The notes below the pieces were generated by a model, which was given only the letters and a program-made list of their open reading frames with translations, had not been told where the DNA came from and made no database searches. A stretch of 64,000 bases of DNA from Eutreptiella sp. 'Long Island Sound 2002' (taxonomy: Eukaryota; Euglenozoa; Euglenophyceae; Eutreptiales; Eutreptiaceae): NCBI GenBank assembly GCA_964036045.1, contig OZ038381.1, positions 148,871,596-148,935,595 of the forward strand. Reading direction: 5' to 3'. The translations under genes and the position numbers were made by a program. Below, in pieces: positions 46,453 through 55,878 of the stretch. Every line of letters starts with the position of its first letter. Position 1 is the stretch's first letter.

Positions 46453-49400
46453 AATTTCTGATTCTTGGCCCCGCGCTGAGCGTTGGAGACCCCGAAGACG
46501 GCAGGGGTGATGGAGCCACTTTGCCCACATGTGTGCCACGTAGCCGTTTCCAGGTTTTGTCCCCGCGCTAAGCGTTGCGGACCCCAAGACAGCGTTGGGG
46601 ACCCCCAAGATAGCAGGGGTGATGTAGCCACTTTGCCCACATGTGGGCAACATAGCCATTTCTGATTTTTGTCCTCGCGCTAGGCGTTGGGGACCCCCAA
46701 GACGGCAGGGGTGATGTAGCCACTTTGCCCACATGTCGGCCACGTAGCCATTTCTGATTTTTGGCCCCGCGCGAAGCGTTGGGAATCCCCGAGATGGTAG
46801 GGGTGATGGAGGCACTTTGCCCACATGTGACCCACGTAGCCGTTTCTACGTTTTGTCCCCGCGCTAAGCGTTGCGGACCCCAAGACACCGTTGGGGACCC
46901 CAAGATAGCAGGGGTGATGTAGCCACTTTGCCCACATGTGGGCAACATAGCCATTTCTGATTTTTGTCCTCGCGCTGAGCGTTGGAGACCCCCAAGACGG
47001 CAGGGGTGATGTAGCCACTTGGCCCACATGTGGGCCACGTAGCCATTTCCAATATTTGTCCCATCGCCGAGCATTGGGCACCCCAGAAGACGGTGGTGAT
47101 GACCCCGCGCTAAGCGTTGGGGACCCGCAAGATGACAGGGGTGATGTAGCCACCTTGCCCCGCTGTGAGCCACATAGCCATTTCTTATTTTTGTCCTCGC
47201 GCTGGGCGTTGGGGACCTCTAAGACGGTAGGGGTGATGTAGCCACTTTGCCCCCATGTGGGCCACATAGCTATTTCTGATTTTTGTCCCCCCGCTAAGCA
47301 TTGGAGACCCCCAAGACGGTAGGGGTGACCGAGCCACTTTGCCCACATGTGACCCACGTAGCCATTTCTGCGTTTTTTCCCCGCGCTAAGCGTTGCGGAC
47401 CCCAAGACAGCGTTGGGGACCCCCCAGATTGCAGGGGTGATGTAGCCACTTTGCCCACCTGTGGGCAACATGGCCTTTTCTGATTTTTGGCCCCGCGCGA
47501 AGCGTTGGGGATCCCCAAGATGGCGGGGGTGATGGAGCCACTTTGCCCACATGTGACCCACGTAGCCGTTTCTAGGTTTTGTCCCCGCGCTAAGTGTTGC
47601 GGACCCCAAGACAGCGTTGGGGACCCCCAAGATGCCAAGGGTGATGTACCCACTTTGCCCACATGTGGGCCACGTCGCTATTTCTCATTTTTGTCCCCGT
47701 GCTGGGCGTTGGGCACCTCCAAGAGGGCAGGGGTGACGTAGCCACTTTGCCCACATGTGGGGCACGCCTCCATGTCCAATATTTGTCACCCCGCTGAGCA
47801 TTGGGCACCCCAGAAGACGGTGGTGATGACCCCGCGCTAAGCGTTGGGGACCCGCAAGATGACAGGGGTGATGTGGCCACTTTGCCCCCATGTGAGCCAC
47901 ATCGCCATTTTTGATTTTTGTCCTCGCGCTGGGCGTTGGGGACACCTAAGACGGCAGGGGTGATGTAGCCACTTTGCCCACATGCGGGCCACTTAGCTAT
48001 TTCTGATTTTTGTCCCCGCGCTAAGCGTTCGGGATCCCCAAGACGGCGGTGGTGATGGAGCCACTTTGCCCACATGTGACCCACGTAGCCTTTTCTAAGT
48101 TTTGTCCCCTGGCTAAGCGTTGCGGACCCCAAGACAGCGGTGGGGACCTCCAAAATGACATGGGTGATGTAGCCACCTTACCCCCATGTGAGCCACTTCG
48201 CCATTTCTGATTTTTGTCCCCCCGCTGAGCGTTGGGGATCCCCAAGACGGTAGCGGTGATGGAGCCACTTTGCCCACATGTGACCCACGTAGCCCTTTCT
48301 ATGTTTTGTCCCCGCGCTAAGCGTTGCGGGCCCCAAGACAGCGTTGGGGACCCCAAAGATAGCAGGGGTGATGTAGCCACTTTGCCCACATGTGGGCAAC
48401 ATAGCCATTTCTGACTTTTTTTCCTCGGTCTTAGCGTTGGAGACCCCCAAGACGGCAGGGGTGATGTAGCCACTTTGCCCACATGTGGGCCACGTAGCCA
48501 TTTCTGATTTTTGTCCTCGCGCTGAGCGTTGGAGATCCCCAAGACGGCAGGGGTGATCGGGCCACTTTGCCCACATGTGACCCACGTTGCCGTTTCTAGG
48601 ATTTGTCCCCGGGCTAAGAGTTGCGGACCCCAAGACAGCGTTGGGGACCCCCAAGATAGCAAGGGTGATGTAGCCAATTTGCCCACATGTGGGCAACATA
48701 GCCATTTTTGATTTTTGTCCCCGCGCTGAGCGTTGGAGATCCCCAAGACGGCAGGGGTGATGTAGCCACTTTGCCCACATGTGGCCAACATAGCCATTTC
48801 TGATTTTTGTCCTCGCGCTGAGCGTTGGAGACGCCGAAGACGGCAGGGGTGATGCAGCCATCTTGCCCACATGTGACCCACGTAGCCGTTTCTAGGTTTT
48901 GTCCCCGCGCTAAGCGTTGCGGACCCCAAGACAGCGTTGGGGACCCCCAAGACGGCAAGGGTGATGTAGCCACTTTGTCCACATGTGGGCCACCTAGCCA
49001 TTTCTGATTTTTTGCCCCGGGCTAAGCGTTGGAGATCCCCAAGATAGCAGGGGTGATGTAGCCACTTTGCCCACATGTGGCCAACATAGCCATTTCTGAT
49101 TTTTGTCCTCGCGCTGGGCGTTGGGGACCCCCAAGACGGCAGGGGTGATGTAGCCACTTTGCCCACATGTGACCCACGTAGCCGTTTCTAGGTTTTGTTC
49201 CCGCGCTAAGAGTTGCGGACCCCAAGACAGCGTTGGGGACCCCTAAGATAGCAAGGGTGATGTAGCTACTTTGCCCACATGTGGGCCACGTAGCCATTTT
49301 GATTTTTGTCCTCGCGCTAAGCGTTGGGGATCCCCAAGATGGGAGGGGTGATGGAGCCACTTTGCCCACATGTGACCCACGTAGCCAAATCTGCTTTTTG

Positions 49401-49498
49401 TCCCCGTGCGGAGCGTTGGGGACCCCCAAGACGGCAGGGCTGATGTCTTTGCTCTGAGCGCCGGGGACCACCAAGACGTTAGCGGTGGTGTAGCCACT
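46453..49498 (+). repeat. Family-2 satellite, left part
   Basis: Tandem modules of two sizes. The about 92-bp module reads (T)TTTTGTCCTCGCGCTGAGC, GTTGGAGACCCCCAAGACGG, CAGGGGTGATGTAGCC, ACTTTGCCCACATGTGGGCC, then ACGTAGCCATTTCTGA. The about 112-bp module has an extra 20 bp that partly duplicates the GCGTTGCGGACCCCAAGACA block. The two often alternate, giving 204- and 296-bp higher-order spacing. Each module contains a perfect palindrome GCCCACATGTGGGC and an imperfect one TTGGGGAC-CCCCAA. Open frames of up to 381 codons on the minus strand reflect module lengths and lack of stops, and are not treated as genes. Confidence 0.93.
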
Positions 49499-49506
49499 TT
49501 GCCCAC
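49499..49506. repeat. Target-site duplication, left copy (TTGCCCAC)
   Basis: The 8 bp TTGCCCAC immediately precede the CACGGGGGG terminus. The identical 8 bp follow the other terminus at 55,871-55,878. In uninterrupted satellite units the octamer occurs once and is followed by ATGTGGGCC. Confidence 0.85.
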
Positions 49507-49548
49507 CACGGGGGGGGCGCCGGGACCGGACCCTTTACGCCGACTCCC
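49507..49548 (+). repeat. Left terminal inverted repeat of the 6.36-kb element
   Basis: CACGGGGGGGGCGCCGGG starts the element and ACGCCGACTCCC closes the repeat. It pairs with 55,834-55,870; the middle differs by several bases and the left copy is 5 bp longer. Confidence 0.75.
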
Positions 49549-49569
49549 CCCCCTCCCCCCCTCCCTGGA

Positions 49570-49585
49570 AATTGGCTGGAAAGTG
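49570..49585 (+). repeat. Subterminal direct repeat, left (16 bp)
   Basis: AATTGGCTGGAAAGTG here recurs exactly at 55,815-55,830 in the same orientation, although the flanking terminal repeats are inverted. Confidence 0.85.
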
Positions 49586-49772
49586 CCGCACCATGGGCGC
49601 CGAAGGCGCCCTAAGCAAATTTTGATTGAGTTAGTAGAGGGTGAAAAAATGGGTTTCCGCCCCATGTGTCTATACTCAAAATGCTCAGTTTTTTTAGGAG
49701 AACCCAATAGTGGATCAAAACCAAATTGGGCAAAATATGAATACCACCCCTGTGCAGAAGTATGTCAGATCT

Positions 49773-49841
49773 GGGCCATACCCTAGTGGTAAAGCAGTGC
49801 CTCTGCAATTGGAGGTCCCTCGTTCAAACACCAGTGGGGGC
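49773..49841 (+). tRNA. tRNA-Cys(GCA)-derived fragment
   Basis: Three blocks resemble eukaryotic tRNA-Cys: a D-arm block AGTGGTAAAGCA, an anticodon loop CTGCAAT (anticodon GCA), and GGAGGTCCCTCGTTCAAAC, which covers the variable region and box B. The anticodon stem has mismatches (TGCCT against TGGAG), the T stem is weak and the acceptor stem pairs poorly. It is therefore a tRNA pseudogene or the head of a tRNA-derived SINE. A T-rich stretch at 49,887-49,918 could be its tail. It could still act as an internal Pol III promoter. Confidence 0.6.
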
Positions 49842-49917
49842 AATGTGCAGGGCTGTAGGTAGGATCAGGTACACCATGGGACAGTTTTTATTTTTGCTTT
49901 CTTTGCTTTTTTTTTGC

Positions 49918-52562
49918 TTTGACTTTGTCCCCTTTGTTGGGGATCCCCCAGAATGCAAGGTTGATGTAGCATTTCTGCCCACTTGTGGGCCTCCCAGAAG
50001 GCAAGGGTTAGGCATCCAATTCTGATTTTGTCCCCCTTTCTTTGGGGATCCCCGAGAATGCAGGGGTGATGTAGCATTTCCGCCCACTTGTGGGCCTCCC
50101 AAAAGGCACGGGTTAGGCATCCAATTCTGATTTTGTTCCCCTTTCATTGGGGACCCCCGAGAATGCAGGGGTGATGTAGCATTTCCGCCCACTTGTGGGC
50201 CCACTTTGATTTTGTCCCCTTTGTTGGGGACCCCCGAGAATGCAGGGGTGATGTAGCATTTCTGCCCACTTGTGGGCCCCACCAATTCTGATTTTGTCCC
50301 CATTTCTTTGGGGATCCCCGAGAATGCAGGGGTGATGTAGCATTTCCGCCCACTTGTGGGCCTCCCAAAAGGCACGGGTTAGGCATCCAATTCTGACTTT
50401 GTCCCCCTTTCATTGGGGATCCCCTAGAATGCAGGGGTGATGTAGCATTTGCGCCCACTTGTGGGCCCACTTTGATTTTGTCCCCTTTGTTGGGTACCCC
50501 CGAGAATGCAGGGGTGATGTAGCATTTCTGCCCACTTGTGGGCCCCACCAATTGTGATTTTGTCCCGATTTCTTTGGGGACCCCCGAGAATGCAGGGGTG
50601 ATGTAGCATTTCCGCCCACTTGTGGGCCTCCCAAAAGGCACGGGTCAGGCATCCAATTCTGATTTTGTCCCCCTTTCATTGGGGATCCCCGAGAATGCAG
50701 GGGTGATGTAGCATTTCCGCCCACTTTGATTTTGTCCCCTTTGTTGGGGACCCCCGAGAATGCAGGGGTGATGTAGCATTTCCGCCCACTTGTGGGCCCC
50801 ACCAATTCTGATTTTGTCCCCCCTCTCTTTGGGGATCCCCTAGAATGCAGGGGTGATGTAGCATTTTTGCCCACTTGTGGGCCCCGCCAATTCTGATTTT
50901 GTCCCCATTTCATTGGGGACCCCCGAGAATGCAGGGGTGATGTAGCATTTCCGTCCACTTGTGGGCCCCGCCAATTCTGATTTTGTCCCCATTTCATTGG
51001 GGACCCCCGAGAATGCAGGGGTGATGTAGCATTTCCGCCCACTTGTGGGCCCACTTTGATTTTGTCCCCTTTGTTGGGGACCCCCGAGAATGCAGGGGTG
51101 ATGTAGCATTTCTGCCCACTTGTGGGCCCCACCAATTCTGATTTTGTCCCCATTTCTTTGGGGACCCCCGAGAATGCAGGGGTGATGTAGCATTTCCGCC
51201 CACTAGTGGGCCTCCCAAAAGGCAGGGGTTAGGCATCCAATTCTCATTTTGTCCCCCTTTCATTGGGGATCCCCGAGAATGCAGGGGTGATGTAGCATTT
51301 TTGCCCACTTGTGGGCCCCGCCAATTCTGATTTTGTCCCCATTTCATTGGGGACCCCCGAGAATGCAGGGGTGATGTAGCATTTCCGCCCACTTGTGGGC
51401 CCACTTTGATTTTGTCCCCTTTGTTGGGGACCCCCGAGAATGCAGGGGTGATGTAGCATTTCTGCCCACTTGTGGGCCCCACCAATTCTGATTTTGTCCC
51501 CATTTCTTTGGGGACCCCCGAGAATGCAGGGTTGATGTAGCATTTCCGCCCACTAGTGGGCCTCCCAAAAGGCACGGGTTAGGCATCCAATTCTCATTTT
51601 GTCCCCCTTTCATTGGGGATCCCCGAGAATGCAGGGGTGATGTAGCATTTCCGCCCACTTGTGGGCCCATTTTGATTTTGTCCCCTTTGTTGGGGACCCC
51701 CGAGAATGCAGGGGTGATGTAGCATTTCGGCCCACTTGTGGGCCCCACCAATTCTGATTTTGTCCCCCCTCTCTTTGGGGTTCCCCGAGAATGCAGGGGT
51801 GATGTAGCATTTTTGCCCACTTGTGGGCTTCCCAAAAGGCACGGGTTAGGCATCCAATTCTGATTTTGTCCCCCTTTCATTGGGGATCCCCGAGAATGCA
51901 GGGGTGATGTAGCATTTCCGCCCACTTGTGGGCCCACTTTGATTTTGTCCCCTTTGTTGGGGACCCCCAAGAATGCAGGGGTGATGTAGCATTTCTGCCC
52001 ACTTGTGGGCCCCACCAATTCTGATTTTGTCCCCCCTCTCTTTGGGGTTCCCCGAGAATGCAGGGGTGATGTAGCATTTTTGCCCACTTGTGGGCCCCGC
52101 CAATTCTGATTTTGTCCCCATTTCATTGGGGACCGCCGAGAATGCAGGGGTGATGTAGCATTTCCGCCCACTTGTGGGCCCACTTTGATTTTGTCCCCTT
52201 TGTTGGGGACCCCCGAGAATGCAGGGGTGATGTAGCATTTCCGCCCACTTGTGGGCCCACTTTGATTTTGTCCCCTTTGTTGGGGACCCCCGAGAATGCA
52301 GGGGTGATGTAGCATTTCCGACCACTTGTGGGCCCCACCAATTCTGATTTTGTCCCCATTTCTTTGGGGACCCCGGAGAATGCAGGGGTGATGTAGCATT
52401 TCCGCCCACTTGTGGGCCCACTTTGATTTTGTCTCCTTTGTTGGGGACCCCCGAGACTGCAGGGGTGATGTAGCATTTTTGCCCCTTGTGGGCCCCGCCA
52501 ATTCTGATTTTGGGCACCCTAGAAGGTAGGGGCCATGCGACCAATTCTGTTTTTGTCCCTCT
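49918..52562 (+). repeat. Family-3 satellite inside the transposon
   Basis: About 30 tandem modules of about 77, 84 and 105 bp. All share GATTTTGTCCCC, a TTGGGGA(C/T)CCCC block, GAGAATGCAGGGGTGATGTAGCATTT and GCCCACTTGTGGGC. They differ in the linker: a short CACTTT form, a CACCAATTCT form, and a long form with CTCCCAAAAGGCACGGGTTAGGCATCC. The core is clearly homologous to family 2 (same CAGGGGTGATGTAGC, same order of the two dyads). The last modules (after about 52,490) are degenerate. Confidence 0.93.
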
Positions 52563-52625
52563 TCCACTCCTGAACAAGCCATTAATGCATATTGCCATGC
52601 TTGCTACCTTGCTCTTTAGCGCGCA

Positions 52626-54110
52626 ATGGCATATGTATTAAGAAATCGGCCACAACGAGTCCCTTCGGCAAGGATGACACCCTATTGTAATACACTTGCA
52701 TGCAAGTCGGAGGTGGTGCACTCTTTTGTCAACCATGATCTTCGGGCTTTTGGAGCAAATGGTGCTTGCCACGGTCTTTGTGGACACCCAACGGCAGTTT
52801 CTGGGTTGTGTGGTTGTACGCCACAACAATGCGGTTGCGGGCATCACTTCAACGACATTGTAGCTGCCGCGGAGCGGCGGCAACACTTTGAATTGTCCAA
52901 GAAGCACAAAACTTGGATAACTCCTACTGCCCCAGTTCAATCACTACCCAAAGCCGGGCCTATGGATCGCTTCGTCAATGTCTTCTCCCCCGAGCCGCCT
53001 TCGGAGGACACCCCAATGTTGTGCCCTGCGCCGCCGCCACCTGCCACATCCATTCCCGCCAATCTTGACATGCCCTCTGAGGCCGGACCCGAACACATGT
53101 ACAAATGCAGTGGGACTCTACTCGGGCGAGCTCGTGGTTGGCTCATAGCCAACTACCCCCACCTTCGTTACGCGGAACGTCATCTTCACCGATGGAGGCG
53201 TGACATGGAGTGCTTGGAGCATGTGGACTGTTCGGGCAAGGCTGAGGAGGAGGGAGGTCAATACAACAAATGCGCGGAGCTTGAGGATTGGAAGCCATTG
53301 TTTCGGATGCTGGAGGTTTCGTCATCACCGAAGCCGCGCACCCCAATGCAGCATCGCGGCATGCAGGCAATGTGCAACGCCCTTGAGGAACAACGTGAAG
53401 CACGGGGAAAGGAGTTCATGAGAGTTCGGAACCTCCAACGGCAAATGGCACCTCTCTGGGAACGTGTTTCTTTGTACGAACGTTTGGTTGACGCCGTTGC
53501 CAGCCGGGATGTGCAACGCATTGCTTCCATTATCCACACAGCACGCCGTCGGGGTTTTGGGCTCAAGCGGATGGTGGGACTCCTTGAGGATGCAGCACGG
53601 GCAAACCGGACACGGTACACAGAGCGAGAGTGTGCAACGGCGGTCTTATTATATGGACTGGCGAGGGCTGAACGAGAACTCGGCATAGTTTTTGAAGTGA
53701 AGGAGGGATTTGGGTTGTTCTCCCCGCATGGGACCATCCTTGAAGTGGACAACAAGGATTTGCAAGAGGAGGACCGCATCGATTCCGACGAGGATGACGA
53801 GGATTCGGATGAGAGTTCTGTAGAAGGAGCAGATGAAGCCGAACAAGCTTTTCCGGAGACATCCGCCATCGCGTACAACGGCGCCATTGTTGGCAAACAA
53901 CATGTCTTGAACGACTTGATCAACAATTCCTTAGGGAAGTTAGGCCACGACCGGTTGGCTGCCGCCCTCAGCCAACCGCGGCCCAGTCACGTTCTTGATG
54001 TTCCCACGCAGGCACATTGTGAAAACATGCCAATTGCTGGGGACCTCGTGGCCAGGCAATGTGCTACGGTACCGTCATCTCTCTGGCCATCTTGTATGTG
54101 CGAACGGTGA
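52626..54110 (+). CDS. Cys/His-rich acidic protein of the transposon (5' frame)
   Basis: A 494-codon frame begins at ATG 52,626, 64 bp beyond the family-3 array. Residues 48-74 are a dense Cys/His cluster (C48, H49, C52, H54, C62, C64, C69, C71, H73, H74), likely zinc-binding. Residues about 98-155 are Pro-rich. Residues about 235-355 are basic and helical, including RRRGFGLKRMVGLLEDAARA and YTERECATAVLLYGLARAER. Residues about 374-410 are strongly acidic (DSDEDDEDSDESS). The basic helical block followed by YTERE recalls, from memory, uncharacterised proteins expanded in mushroom-forming fungi; I have not verified this. No DDE-type catalytic motif is seen. It overlaps the next frame by 52 bp in a different phase, so the two are probably exons of one gene. 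The last residues here may then be intronic. Confidence 0.65.
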   Translation: MAYVLRNRPQRVPSARMTPYCNTLACKSEVVHSFVNHDLRAFGANGACHGLCGHPTAVSGLCGCTPQQCGCGHHFNDIVAAAERRQHFELSKKHKTWITPTAPVQSLPKAGPMDRFVNVFSPEPPSEDTPMLCPAPPPPATSIPANLDMPSEAGPEHMYKCSGTLLGRARGWLIANYPHLRYAERHLHRWRRDMECLEHVDCSGKAEEEGGQYNKCAELEDWKPLFRMLEVSSSPKPRTPMQHRGMQAMCNALEEQREARGKEFMRVRNLQRQMAPLWERVSLYERLVDAVASRDVQRIASIIHTARRRGFGLKRMVGLLEDAARANRTRYTERECATAVLLYGLARAERELGIVFEVKEGFGLFSPHGTILEVDNKDLQEEDRIDSDEDDEDSDESSVEGADEAEQAFPETSAIAYNGAIVGKQHVLNDLINNSLGKLGHDRLAAALSQPRPSHVLDVPTQAHCENMPIAGDLVARQCATVPSSLWPSCMCER

Positions 54111-55291
54111 CGGACGCTAGTGGCCGCCCAGCTATGGACCATAGCTACGACGTCATTGAGTCGTCAAACAACCTCATCGTCCACGGCCAACTAATGCCAT
54201 TTGAGCATTGCCCGGGCCCCGATTTGCATGTTTGGAATGGCATGCTGAATCCCCGGATTGTGCAAGTGCGCAGCGAGCATTGCCAATTTGTGACCCTTGA
54301 CAGCAACGTGGAGAATAGGTGGTACCAACAAACCGGCACTTTGAAGGCATTGGCGGAGTGGTGCATTCATTGTGCTCCCTCTGTAGTGCCCACTGTTCCA
54401 AGGGATCCCTATCCCTGCATGCCCACTGCCCCTACTAATGATAAGGTGGCATCAGAAAGTGGCCCGAACAGTGTGAGTTGCCAGATTTGCCAAGAGAACG
54501 TGCCACATCGAGTGCCGCGCACGCACATTGGGCAACACATTCTACGTGGTCACCACGTTGAAGGACAGGCGGCCCGGTCATGCGCCAATATTTCTGGTTT
54601 TTGTGGAGCACGGGATGAGTGCACAATCCGCTTGCCGTTGCAATCCCGGTCTACACGGAATCGCATGGTGGTGGCGGTCAGCTCTTGCCCATCGCAGCCA
54701 TCGCCAATCTCTTGGGTCCGAATGTCAACGGCAAGCAAGGCCAACCCTTGCATCAACCGACCAGTGAATTGCCCCCAATGCACAACCACGGTTTGGTTGT
54801 ACAGTATGGCCGCCCATTTTGCCGCCCTCCATCCCAACGATCCCATTCCACATGGCCTTCGTGTCACCGAGGAGGAGGAAGCATCCGTTCGCGGATGGAA
54901 CGTTGGTGCCCTCAAGAACGGGCCGAAGAGGCAAAAAGTGGCTGGTGATACACCCACTCCTTCCATCACACCTTTCACCACCGCCAACAACAATAGCTCC
55001 TCTTCCTCCTCGTCCTCGTCCTCGTCGTCGTCCTCCTCCTCCTCCTCCACTACAACTCCCCCGATGCCACCAACAACATCTCACACTCCACCCTTGCCAC
55101 CCTCTGAATCGGAGGCCACTGCAGAGGGGGGTTGTCGGACACGCCCATTGAAGTCCACCGGGAAGCGGGCAAGAGACAAGAAGCGCCTTGACGCACTCCT
55201 CGAGGCCAAAAAGCAGAGGGCCCGGGAAGCAACCGATTCGTCTAGTGACGACGAGGACTACTTTGATCATCCGGTGGACAAGCGCTCTTAG
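54059..55291 (+). CDS. Zinc-finger protein of the transposon (3' frame)
   Basis: A 410-codon open frame; the true coding start is probably not the first ATG but near 54,132, after a splice. It has two finger-like motifs, C141-x2-C144-x11-H156-x3-H160 and C238-x2-C241-x11-H253-x4-H258 (CPQCTTTVWLYSMAAHFAAL). Between them are further cysteines (C175, C182, C188, C210, C231). The C-terminal third is low-complexity: a serine run of about 18-20 near residue 313, Thr/Pro-rich sequence, basic nuclear-signal-like patches (KNGPKRQKV, GKRARDKKR) and an acidic tail (SSSDDEDYFD). This suggests a nuclear nucleic-acid-binding protein. The finger pair with a CPxC...W.Y.M..H block resembles a family I associate with agaricomycete fungi (recall only). 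It lies inside the transposon in the same orientation as the first frame. Confidence 0.65.
   Translation: MCYGTVISLAILYVRTVTDASGRPAMDHSYDVIESSNNLIVHGQLMPFEHCPGPDLHVWNGMLNPRIVQVRSEHCQFVTLDSNVENRWYQQTGTLKALAEWCIHCAPSVVPTVPRDPYPCMPTAPTNDKVASESGPNSVSCQICQENVPHRVPRTHIGQHILRGHHVEGQAARSCANISGFCGARDECTIRLPLQSRSTRNRMVVAVSSCPSQPSPISWVRMSTASKANPCINRPVNCPQCTTTVWLYSMAAHFAALHPNDPIPHGLRVTEEEEASVRGWNVGALKNGPKRQKVAGDTPTPSITPFTTANNNSSSSSSSSSSSSSSSSSSTTTPPMPPTTSHTPPLPPSESEATAEGGCRTRPLKSTGKRARDKKRLDALLEAKKQRAREATDSSSDDEDYFDHPVDKRS
54061..54131 (+). other. Candidate intron joining the two transposon frames
   Basis: A GT at 54,061 and an AG ending CCGCCCAG at 54,131 bound 71 bp. Removing them shifts the phase by exactly the amount needed to pass from the first frame to the second (71 is 2 modulo 3), giving ...ARQ-S-MDHSYDV. 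Other GT/AG pairs tested nearby (52, 60, 63, 73 and 84 bp) do not restore the frame. A frameshift mutation or programmed frameshift are alternatives. Confidence 0.35.
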
Positions 55292-55833
55292 CGCCCCTTC
55301 CATCACCTTCCTCAACTCCACCACTCCAATCACCCATTTTTTGAGGCCCCAAGGAGCAGAACCCCATGACGGGCACGCAGAGTGTTGGTGCACATGATGT
55401 ACAACCGGTGTGCGGGCATAGTACGTGCACACGTTGTGGGCACGTAGTGCGCGGAGAGAACTTTTTTTTTAAAAAAAACGTATTGCGCGCGTTGCAAACC
55501 CTTCCCCCCCTCTCCTCCAAAGGGTTTCGAAACATACATCAACTCCTTCTTCACACCACGCATGGTTCGGCCCGGGTGGGGCGCCACTGGCAACAGTGGC
55601 CGGGAATTGACTCGGGTGTGCTATGCCCTTAAACACAAGTACCACCTACCATGCCCCCCCCCCCCTCTTGCAGTTTTTTTTTGCCAACATACATACCGCA
55701 AAAATGTCTACCGCGATGAGGGGGTCATTTTAAGCCATATATGTTGGGGTCCGGGTGGCCCCCTCCCCTTCAGCCGGCCCCAGACCCCCCCCGACCCCCC
55801 CCCCCCCGCCCCGTAATTGGCTGGAAAGTGGGA
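55292..55833 (+). other. 3' region of the transposon gene and subterminal DNA
   Basis: After the stop at 55,289-55,291 there is no long conserved frame. Notable items are a T9/A8 block at about 55,462-55,478, a CCCCCCCCCCTCTTGCAG acceptor-like tract ending at about 55,671, and a C-rich stretch at 55,785-55,810 just inside the right terminus. A further small exon is possible but not supported. Confidence 0.4.
55815..55830 (+). repeat. Subterminal direct repeat, right (16 bp)
   Basis: AATTGGCTGGAAAGTG, identical and in the same orientation as 49,570-49,585. Confidence 0.85.
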
Positions 55834-55870
55834 GGGAGTCGGCGTATGGCCCGTTTCTACGCCCCCCGTG
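55834..55870 (-). repeat. Right terminal inverted repeat of the 6.36-kb element
   Basis: GGGAGTCGGCGT at the inner side and CGCCCCCCGTG at the outer side are the inverted counterpart of 49,507-49,548. Confidence 0.75.
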
Positions 55871-55878
55871 TTGCCCAC
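55871..55878. repeat. Target-site duplication, right copy (TTGCCCAC)
   Basis: This octamer directly follows CCCCCCGTG and runs on into ATGTGGGCCACGTAGCC, the second half of the interrupted family-2 unit. Confidence 0.85.

Larger units (their letters stand above)
49507..55870. mobile_element. 6.36-kb DNA transposon-like element carrying family-3 satellite and a gene
   Basis: It starts CACGGGGGG and ends CCCCCCGTG, with imperfect terminal inverted repeats of about 40 bp whose inner parts share ACGCCGACTCCC. It is flanked by an 8-bp duplication and sits in the middle of a family-2 unit that is restored when it is removed. Contents in order: left terminus with a C-rich stretch, a tRNA-Cys-like fragment, the family-3 tandem array, two overlapping long frames on the plus strand, and the right terminus. 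An 8-bp duplication is known for hAT, P, Merlin (8-9 bp) and Zisupton-type (KDZ) elements. I see no recognisable DDE/RNase-H transposase core in the encoded proteins, so superfamily and autonomy are open. Confidence 0.82.

Noticed and set aside
46051-49474. Minus-strand genes of up to 381 codons in the family-2 satellite
   Set aside because: They repeat with the satellite modules, overlap each other in several frames and have no domain content.
50144-52598. Minus-strand genes of up to 412 codons in the family-3 array
   Set aside because: Module lengths of 84 and 105 are multiples of three, which keeps frames open through identical repeats; the peptides are pure repeat translation.
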